64,000 bases of DNA, from the NCBI GenBank assembly GCA_964017185.1, contig OZ024875.1:61127043-61191042 (forward strand), written 5' to 3'. The notes below the pieces were generated by a model. That model saw nothing but the letters and a program-made list of their open reading frames with translations, searched no databases and was not told the DNA's origin. The position numbers were made by a program, and so were the translations under genes. The stretch is from Rugalucina vietnamica. Taxonomy: Eukaryota; Mollusca; Bivalvia; Lucinida; Lucinidae. Shown here piece by piece: positions 55,709 through 64,000 of the stretch. Each line of letters starts with the position of its first letter. The stretch's first letter is position 1.

Positions 55709-55943
55709 GTGCCTGTGCATGAGAAAACCAACAATTTGCATAGGCGAAAACAAAGCCGCAGATCAGCTTCGCGGTAACCGCGAAGCTGATCAGCGCCTTT
55801 GTTTTCGCTACACGGATAGTACAATTCCTCTCCTACTTAAATCCAAAATTTCAAGCCTCTAACCATCTTCTGTGACTGTACAGGCCGGTTTGTGTCAGAC
55901 CTGGTCGGAAACCCAAATTGTTGGTTTTCTCACGCACAGGCTC
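55709..55943 (+). mobile_element. P1 element, variant ends
   Basis: GTGCCTGTGCATGAGAAAAC ... TCTCACGCACAGGCTC, with ATCT on both sides and a fully paired hairpin CTTCGCGG/CCGCGAAG. Confidence 0.9.
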
Positions 55944-56941
55944 ATCTATTTTTGTTTTGTTTATTACATGTGTACTTACAAAGTCCGAACAAAATACACA
56001 ACACTACACAGATTGAACGTATTTCCATTTGTATGCAGGCTTCTCTTTTTCGCAATTCAGCTTTTAAAATATTTTATAGAAATTTTAAAATTACAGGGTT
56101 CTACAATTCATGTGGCTCGCGCATGAATGGAGTAGTAAACAATAGCTAGATATAGTACAAACGGAAGTGTAAAGTGACGAATTTCCCTAATCATAAACAG
56201 GGGTGACCCGGACATGTAAAAGAGAATCAAAATAATATTTTCTTCATAAAATGTGACCAACAGCACATGGTCCATAATTCGTATTGCCGTCCCTTGTCCA
56301 TCGTAATATTTAATAACCTAGGGTTATATACGTATGTACAATCTGAGCGTTTGCAGTGCCATAGGACCTCTGTTCATCATTTCAATGATTGTACTGTGTC
56401 GGCTTAGAAGTACGAAAAACTATTTACGCCCCTTTTCAGCTGATATGAGACAAACAAAATCATTAGGTGGTGCACCGCGACACTCCCGCACACATGGCTT
56501 ACTACCTGACATTCGCCTTTGCGCGATGTTCCACATCGAAATCCATATTATTATCATTTGACATTATGATTGATTTTTGGAGGTGGTGGGATGACAAGGT
56601 GCCGGGGGGGGGGGGGGGGGGAGGGGCGTCAAATGAAGGCTTTAGAAGATGAAATCAAAACGGTATATAAATATTTTATTTTTAAAGCTGGACTAACTCT
56701 TATTTTCACGGCTGAATAAAAGTAGAATAGGCCCTAAATCTGCCGAAACTCTATGTAACACTATTGAAGCTTTCTTTCAAGATCTGATATGTTTACGTAT
56801 TTCCCTTCTTCCATCCAATAAGCGTTCAATGATCCCCAGTATGAAATATTCCCCGATAAAAACTCAGCCATATAAATCTTATGCTTATTATATGCTAGTC
56901 AGGATGATTCTACTCTCGACAGTCAACACAAGCAGAGTGAT

Positions 56942-56981
<40 letters not shown>

Positions 56982-57462
56982 ATAACAAGTTTTAGCTATT
57001 TTTCAAAATCTTGTGTTAAAATAACTGTTATCTTAAATTCTGTAGTTTTTAAAGATTTAAAAATACCAGTCATTACTGCAGATTTATACCAACGTCGATC
57101 TTCTTAATGAATACGAAGGCATAATATTGTCGTCTTGATTTATGAACTGGTTAAGAAAGTCTATGGTAATTCTGAAAACCTCTCGCACATCAAACTTTAA
57201 TTTGTATTTTCAAGGTTATCATAGCTAGACTATTTTAGTAGTACGAGACATCAATGTTAACCCTAACATGAATTCTTTGGCCGAGTTATCAGGAAAGCAA
57301 ACACTATTTCGTCCTGTTGAGTGTATACAGTAATTAGATAGTGAACATACATAGACATATAAACGAATGGATGACAGATAAGGTGAGTTAAAATTTTTAA
57401 AATACCCTAGTGTCTGTAACATCGGTTATCCAGAGAAAACAAACGTGGCTGAGAATAATACT
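55944..57462. other. Intergenic, no gene recognised
   Basis: Contains a G run at 56,605-56,622 and a T run at 56,943-56,977. A decayed SINE-like phrase (GCTGATATGAGACAAAC) occurs near 56,439. No exon is supported. Confidence 0.5.
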
Positions 57463-57694
57463 GACGCCGCATGAGAAAACCAACAATCTGCATAGGCGAA
57501 AACAAAGGCGCAGATCAGCTGTGTAGTAACTGCACAGCTGATCAGCGCCTTTGTTTTCGCTACACGGATAGTACAATTCCTCTACTTTCTAAATCCAAAA
57601 TTTTGAGCCTCTAACCATCTTCGGTGACTGTACAGCCCTGTTTGTGTCAAACCTGGTCGGAACCCAAATTGTTGGTTTTCTCACGCACAGGCTC
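57463..57694 (+). mobile_element. P1 element, variant ends
   Basis: GACGCCGCATGAGAAAAC ... TCTCACGCACAGGCTC, with hairpin variant CTGTGTAG/CTGCACAG (one wobble-type position). Confidence 0.88.
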
Positions 57695-58213
57695 AATTAT
57701 AAGACTGTAGGATGCACGGAAAACCTTGTGTGTGAACAACTCATCACCGGTCAGACTGATCTGTGCCAAGTTGTTCCCAGAATGTATTTGCTCCTTATAG
57801 TCGCTTATTCAGAATTTGATTTCAGTCGCGTTGATTGTTTCGGATAACCAGCTAGTGGTGTTGGTCACCATCATTATGCTATTTTTTAAACATTATTTTT
57901 AAATGTAACTTGAAATTTAAAACTCGTTTATTTACTTTACAACCTAATGCACACGTAAGTACATTTATACGCTTTAAAACTGCTAAATGTATGTTGCAAA
58001 AATCTTTATTTGAAGTAAAGGGTAACGTCAAATCAAAGTTGACATCTTTAAGTCTGTAGAAAAATTCAGCTGGCGGACATCTTTTAAGCAGTTTACAGTC
58101 AGTCATAAACGTCGCTGGGTCTTGCATTGGTGTGTTGAAGTAGCGCTTGTATGTTTGTACATTTGCAGTTTGACTCTCTAGGAAATTTACAGTGACGGCT
58201 GTGCAGTTCCATA

Positions 58214-61200
58214 ATGTCTAAAACCGACAAACCGTTAAAATTGGAGGACATTCCAGTGATGAATGTTGGGCAATTCATGATTAATCAAATGAGAAAGTAT
58301 GGGCACCAAGACGCTGTGGTATGTAGTGTAAATTGAGCCTTAGCATGAGAACCATCGATTTGCCTATGCGAAAACAAAGACGCAGATCAGCTGGCTGTGC
58401 AGTAACTGCACAGCTGATCAGCGCCTTTGTTACGCCATACGGATAGTACTATTCCTCTTCTTCGTGTACCCATCGTTTCAAGCTTCTAGCTTCATGCTGT
58501 CACTGTACATCCTGGATGGGCATGGTCCGAAACCCAAATTGTTGGTTTTCTCATGACGCGGTTGAATTTGCTTCTGAGGTCACAGACAAGTGGTCTTAAC
58601 TATAGTGGTTGGTCATTTCTATTTCATCTTTTCACAGTGAAATACTAGTAAAACTAAAATGCAAAAATAGAAAGAAAAAAACTAGTTGACTGACCACCTT
58701 TTAAGAAAGAGCTGCTCGCTTGCTCTATTGGTAACAGTATCTAATGTTATTTTAGTGATTTCCTACTTTTGGTTCTGAGTTGCCGGTTTCGGGTCTCTGC
58801 TTTATTTTTAAGCCTATTAAAGAGTTCCTGCGATTGTTATGATATTAATTAACACATCGTGACTTTTCAAACTACAGGCTATAGACCTAGCCCTGATATA
58901 TGCTAATTATTGTTTGTTTGAACTTATGCTTACCGTCCCAGTCAACAGCTATGGTCATGTCAGGACGTTGCCTCCATTTTATGGGACTTTTACCCAGAAT
59001 TAAGGACGCCATGACATCCAAATAGTGCTTTAAATATAACCACCCAACTAAACCAATAAGGCATATTGTATGATTGGTTTAACTTGAAACCACTTTTCCT
59101 GGGCAGGCTTACACCTGAGCGGTTAACCAGTAATCAGATGGTCAGTCATTAGCGCATAAGCTTTGCCTGGAGGCACAAGCAGCCCATCTATTTCTTTCGA
59201 CCCCAGTGGGCGGGGACCCATATTCCCATCCAACAACCCTTGCTAATTATTGTCACCGTCACCTTCTTATACACAGATAGATGGCTTCACGAAACAGACG
59301 TATACCTTCAATGACCTCATCACATTGTCAGAACGTCTGGCAGCGGGACTGCAGATAGACGGAGTGAAACCAGGGGATGTCGTCTGCATTTTGGCGCCAA
59401 ATCATATAGATTATCACGTGGTGTTTTACGCTGTCACCCTCGTCAATGCAACGCTACAAGCGCTCAACCCAATGTTTACAAAAGGTACGTTAGATAGATA
59501 TACTAGCCAAAAGTTTAAATTCTTGTCATTTCTTAAATTGATGGTACTTGTCTTTGGCAAGGCCTCTGCGGTGCATGTATTTAACAGCGGCACCTTATGG
59601 GTGTATTCGATGAAGCAATTGAGTCCTCCGTAAAACCACCCATCATTAATATTCATTTTTATATTGACCATTCAAATCTGCACATTAGCTAACGGTCAAT
59701 GACGGTTAGACAACACGTGGGTTAGACAAACAAACCAACACGTGCTTTTTACAGGTAAGTACAGGTGCAAAAACACAATGTTTGTCTAAGGAAATAGGGG
59801 TGGGCGTGGCTATACCTTGCTGGCGGAGGAGTCAATTCAAGCAAAGAGAAATTATTGGTGCTCTTGGCTTAAATATAATCACTTGAGAAGCCCAAATGAG
59901 GTGTCTAGGCTATGTGAGGAAATTGTGTCGCATCAATGTCATGGACTATATGCACAAATAAAACAGGTTGAAAAGTTTGGTTTGTAATCAGAGTGATGAA
60001 TATTCTTTCGATAGTATTCTAGCACCTCAAACATGGAGGGGTGCACTTTCCCTTTCTATTCGAAGAGATGATGGCCGAGTCAAAAACAGTAATGTATGCC
60101 AACATGGTTGACACTGTGCTTATCGCTTATGTCAAATTCAAACTCTGTGAACTGCTTAGTTAAATGAAAACACCACTCTATTGTCTTTACTGTATAGAGG
60201 ACTTGCACAAAGTGTTTGTGGACTGTGGTACCAAGGTTGTTGTCACGATACCAGAACTGGTTCCCAACGTCAAGGCGGCTTGTACAGTGCTTGGATACAT
60301 CAATATGAAGGTACTGGATCCCAGGATTGAGCCCTTTATGCCATGTGGTATTTTGGTATCCATCAAGTTCAGAGAAGATTGTTTTAAAGGCAAAACTATA
60401 GTTGAACAGCGATCATGGACATTGTAAGATTTTAAGCATCGGCTTGATAACTATGCTGCCTTCTTTAATTGCACGCCGGTGGGTCGGGCGTCAGACTCTA
60501 TGATGGCCCCGACTTAAAGCTATTCATTTTAGTTGGTTGGGGCCGGAGCTTCTTGTCTGTTGCTTGGCCCACCGGGGTCCAACTGGTGTTTTTCTTTTGC
60601 CCCGGAGTTAGTAGGTTATACGGCGCCCAGGGATCTCCATCGTCGGGCAGCTTACTCAATCTGTGAGTCCTGGTTTTTGATTCATCAGGATGTTTATCAT
60701 GATTTATTTGTTTGTTCTTGATGATTCATTGACTAAATAGGGATTCACCACGAGGACCGAAGAACTAACTAAATGTTATGAACCACTGCAGAAGCTGAGG
60801 GTGAGGTTAGGCGCCTGTAAAACCGGTTTAAGCCCGCCAGTAACTTTGTGTTACTGATCGTTCCAAGGCGATACTTCTGTGGTGGTTCTTTTTGTTTTAT
60901 GTCTTGGTGTTTAAAATTTTTTTTGTGCTGTTGGCGCCTTATGTGTGTTTTCATAGTTTTAGTTAAGTTAAGGTAACTGAGTGGCCACCTATTGGGAAAA
61001 TAGCTGCTCATTCGGTTTACGATATGTTTCATGGTATAAGTGCCTGATTGTTAGTTTGGTTTTTTCCCACCTCGGTTTTTGGAGTGGGAATCTTTTTCTG
61101 ATTGCGCCTTTTCCTGATCGTTGCCTACGTGTACCTTTTCATTTAAAATGTTTTAGTGTTTCCATTCGTCGCGGATAAATGTTGTATGCGTTTTAATTTT

Positions 61201-64000
61201 AAACACTGCAAAGAACGTCTAATTGATGACTTTTTTTTTTCTCAGAACATAGACTTACGTGCGTCAGTTAAGCCCCACAAGCATAGTAGACAGAGGGATT
61301 GTAATACGTGTGCTGCACAATGTGTTCACCACTTTCAAGTTCTCCCCAGTTTTGATCTAAAGTTGCCCAGGTCATGCTGATGTACTTGGTAATATGAGCC
61401 GCCGCATGGGAAAGCCAACAATCTGCATAGGCGAAAACAAAGGCTCAGATCAGCTTCGCAGTATCTGCGAAGCTGATCCGCGCCTTTGTTTTCGCTACAC
61501 GGATAGTACAATTCCTCTACTTTCTAAATCCAAAATTTCAAGCCTCTAACCATTTTCTGTGACTGTACAGCCCGGTTAGTGTCGGACCTGATCGAAATAC
61601 AAAGTGCTGGTTTTCTTACGCTCAGGCTCATATTTTTCTCAACAGATACTAGTCCTGGGGCACGATCCTTTGTACCCGTCCTTGGACTCCGTCATGGCAC
61701 CGATCGGAACCGCATACACCACCCCTCAGTCCGACTGGAAATCGACCACAGCAGTACTCTTGTATTCAAGTGGAACAACGGGATTTCCCAAGGCTGTTAA
61801 AACTTCTCACTATTCAATCATAGCAAATGCCACTCAAGGAATGTAAGCAAGACTTTTCTCTTCAATCGGTAGAGCTTCATAAAGCTGCACATTATTCAAA
61901 ACGTCAGCTGATGAGCGTCTTTTAGTTTTGTACACAAACTTGTGCATGTTCTACGTGCTCGGGACTTGATCTTCCTTACAGCTGACCTCCGTGAGTAATT
62001 AATCGACAAACCACTGCTCGGGCTGACATATTTCTGAACGCACACAATGCAAACACGAATGTAGTCTAATGTTACTGAAAAATACGCCAAAGAGCTTTAA
62101 CTTTTGTGTGACGATTCCTTCAGGGAATGAACTCTAATTTGCGCTGAAAGTCAATCTTCTGTAAATTAAACTCTTAAAGAAGTTAGCTCAAAGAATGAGC
62201 AGGCTCTTAATTCTTGATGAGCGTTTGTACTATTCCCTTAAGAAGCCTCCGTGGTTTAGTGCTTTCAGCAACACGCCTATTAAACCAGGAATCGTAGGTT
62301 CGATCCCAGGCTTCTTCATCGCGGTCCCGTCTCCATATGATATAAAATGTTGAGTGGGACATAAACGCGATACCAAGTTACCAACCAAGTATTTTCCCAC
62401 AGGCACTCGGCAGAGGTTTATGAAACAGGCGAAAGCATTGTCACTTTTGTCCCAATGTTCCATTTATTCGGACTTCTCTGTGTTGGCTCTATGGCTCACA
62501 GTTTTGGTGCTCGAACTGTCTTCATGCCCAGATTTGACTTCGAAGAATATCTTCGACTGATTCAGACATACAGGGTATGTTATCTTAAACTAGAATTACT
62601 AGTATTCATAATATATAGGCTAACATGAAGGTATTGGTGTATACAATTTGTAGAGAAATATTTTTAGCAAGCTGCTGTTGTATCAAGGGCTTATAAAATG
62701 CCATTCCCCAAACAATAATTTGGAAATTACATTAATTTTACAGCCTACCAGTTTGAGTGTCGTACCACCTATAATGGTTCTCTTTGCTAAACATCCGAGT
62801 GTATCCGAGTATGATTTGTCGTCTGTCCAGAGAATCACGTGCGGGGCTGCTCCGCTGAGTGCCGAAATTGAGGAAGCGGTGAAAAACAAACTAAAATTGT
62901 CAAATATACAGCAAGGTAAGACTAATAAGTGAGATATGCCATCAATACCTTTCATGTATCACCTCGTCATTCCTACATTGTATTTGCCTTCCATGAATCT
63001 TTACCTTGATTTTTCTCTGTTTAATGCCGTACATGACTTCCAGGCTTCATCTTGTTGTTTTAACAGTATGTCGGCTGTCTGCGTTATAGTGTCAATTCCA
63101 CTGGCGAAGCAAATACAGCTTCAATGGGAAAAGTGTGAATGTACAACTGTATCTTACCATCGTCCCGTGTATTCGTGGTTCAAATTTTTGAGCGTCTCCT
63201 ACCCCACAAGATAAGAAACTGGCATTGAACTTTCTCGAGATTCAAGCCAACCGCAACAAATTCTGTTAAAATTATTTTTTGGGTTTGAACTATATAATCT
63301 ATTATATCAGAACCAATCATAATCACCATGTCCGTGAAATGTATACCCCCTCAAACCCCACTTTTATATAGTAAAACTGGGTTATGCAAGGGTATGCCTA
63401 TTTTTATTATTTTTGGTCCAAACATAGATTGTGGATACTCGTTAGATACCCACGATCTATGTTTTGAGCCAAAATATTAACAATATGATTTTTTCTGATG
63501 AAATTTTCAATTTTTACAGGTGGAAAAATATGTGTATATTGCATGGGCAAGGTTTCGTAAAGAGCCTTTACAACATCGTAACTTGATCGTTTTGTCCCTT
63601 GACAGGGTATGGCATGACAGAAGTGGGTGTTACACACGTGAACAGGAAAGATGACTTTAAACACAATTCTGTTGGAAAGCTCCTGCCTCTTGTAGAACAA
63701 AAGGTAACATAGCCGTACTGGTAGTTCACACGTCTCTCTCAGCGTCAAGAATTAGTAGATAAATAATAAATGAAATGTCAGTTTATGACTTTATGTAATG
63801 TAAACATATTTTATCGAATGGCATTAAAATCCCTCTAATATTTTATGCCTTGATCCTTCAATATCTAGATTGTTGATGTAGAGACCGGTAAAACTCTGGG
63901 CCCTAACCAGGAGGGTGAGGTATGGATACGAGGACCACAGGTAACCAATGGATACCTGAACCTTCCGGCTCAGACACGAGAGATGTTTCTAGATGATGGC
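58214..64000 (+). CDS. Acyl-CoA synthetase, 4-coumarate-CoA ligase/luciferase-like (3' end beyond window)
   Basis: Exons 58,214-58,318, 59,277-59,484, 60,198-60,310, 61,646-61,842, 62,403-62,574, 62,744-62,915, 63,606-63,703 and 63,869-64,000+ join in phase; about 399 residues are visible of a family length near 540-600. It belongs to the ANL superfamily: it adenylates a carboxylic acid with ATP and transfers the acyl group to CoA. Motifs seen are the P-loop YSSGTTGFPKAVKTSH, VPMFHLFGL, CGAAPLS and the split YGMTE (across 62,915/63,606), then GEVWIRGPQVTNGYL. The DDGW-type segment is cut by the window end, and the hinge and C-terminal lysine domain lie outside. The start MSKTDKPLKLEDIP has no evident signal peptide. 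The substrate cannot be read from sequence; invertebrate 4CL-like enzymes are often peroxisomal, and a C-terminal targeting signal would decide that. P1 elements sit just inside introns 1 and 3. Confidence 0.92.
58335..58564 (+). mobile_element. P1 element 16 bp after exon 1 of the acyl-CoA synthetase
   Basis: GAGCCTTAGCATGAGAACC ... TCTCATGACGCGGTTG, AATT on both sides. The hairpin CTGTGCAG/CTGCACAG has one extended arm (AGCTGGCTGTGC). Confidence 0.88.
58905..59000 (-). mobile_element. SINE body remnant
   Basis: CGTCCCAGTCAACAGCTATGG..CATGTCAGGACG resembles the body of the SINE at 52,660-52,832; the head is missing. Confidence 0.4.
59485..60197. other. Acyl-CoA synthetase intron 2
   Basis: No repeat family or second gene recognised. 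Confidence 0.5.
60460..61160 (+). repeat. Unclassified interspersed repeat block
   Basis: The right part (60,853-61,160) is shared with 25,783-25,880 and 49,178-49,400. The GC-richer left part (GGTTGGGGCCGGAGCTTC, CCACCGGGGTCCAACTGG) has no second copy in the window. It lies in intron 3. Confidence 0.5.
61396..61629 (+). mobile_element. P1 element 16 bp before exon 4 of the acyl-CoA synthetase
   Basis: GAGCCGCCGCATGGGAAAGC ... TCTTACGCTCAGGCTC, ATAT on both sides, hairpin CTTCGCAG/CTGCGAAG. The remaining 16 bp to the exon (ATATTTTTCTCAACAG) are the polypyrimidine tract and acceptor. Confidence 0.9.
62243..62395 (+). mobile_element. tRNA-derived SINE abutting an acceptor
   Basis: Head AGCCTCCGTGGTTTAGTGC, B-box GTAGGTTCGATCCCAGGC, body GTCCCGTCTCCATATG and GAGTGGGACATAAACGCG, tail CCAAGTTACCAACCAAG. 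It ends about 12 bp before the AG of exon 5 (62,403). Confidence 0.75.
63327..63565 (-). mobile_element. P2 element, near full length
   Basis: CCATGTCCGTGAAATGTATAC ... TATTGCATGGGCAAGGTTTCG in reverse orientation. The central palindrome is reduced to GATACTCGTTAGATACCC. It ends 40 bp before exon 7. Confidence 0.85.

Overview
This is a gene-containing but very repeat-rich stretch of an animal nuclear genome. The short phase-consistent coding exons with GT-AG introns, the CR1/Jockey-type LINEs, the tRNA-derived SINEs, the many short inverted-repeat elements and the mobile elements carrying internal tandem repeats fit a mollusc, most likely a bivalve. That assignment is an inference from repeat style and protein flavour; no marker gene for the species is present.

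Layout. 1-8,430: a satellite array of about 184-bp monomers in a three-monomer higher-order repeat of about 552 bp, truncated by the window start and decaying at its right edge. 8,430-16,500: SINE and microsatellite debris, then two LINE reverse-transcriptase ORFs in opposite orientation (10,015-12,192 minus; 13,361-16,174 plus). The second LINE lies between 56-bp inverted repeats. 16,700-20,350: palindromic elements, a duplicated 265-bp repeat and a mobile element with four 457-bp tandem units. 20,394-24,813 (+): mitochondrial ribosomal protein L9, with its 5' end missing. 25,400-32,100: nested palindromic elements and two roughly 150-bp tandem-repeat elements. 33,049-39,151 (-): a complete five-exon phosphoserine phosphatase. 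41,634-45,350 (+): a Cdc25-type phosphatase. 47,150-55,081 (-): a ten-exon single-pass receptor with a signal peptide, seven six-cysteine sushi domains, one transmembrane segment and a tyrosine-rich tail holding an ITAM-like pair. 58,214-64,000 (+): an acyl-CoA synthetase of the 4CL/luciferase type, running off the window end.

The genes do not form a pathway; they are unrelated neighbours embedded in mobile DNA. PSPH (minus) and Cdc25 (plus) are divergently arranged, and Cdc25 and the sushi receptor converge. Labels P1, P2, P3 and R4 used below are mine, for repeat families recognised only by comparison within this window.

The most unusual signal is the P1 family, about 25 copies of a roughly 235-bp inverted-repeat element with a 60-bp central hairpin. 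Arm changes in the hairpin are compensated between copies. A striking share of copies end within 12-30 bp of a splice site or stop codon in three of the four genes. Copies usually carry 4-bp AT-rich target duplications, but one P1 and one P2 copy are flanked by perfect duplications of 32 and 29 bp.
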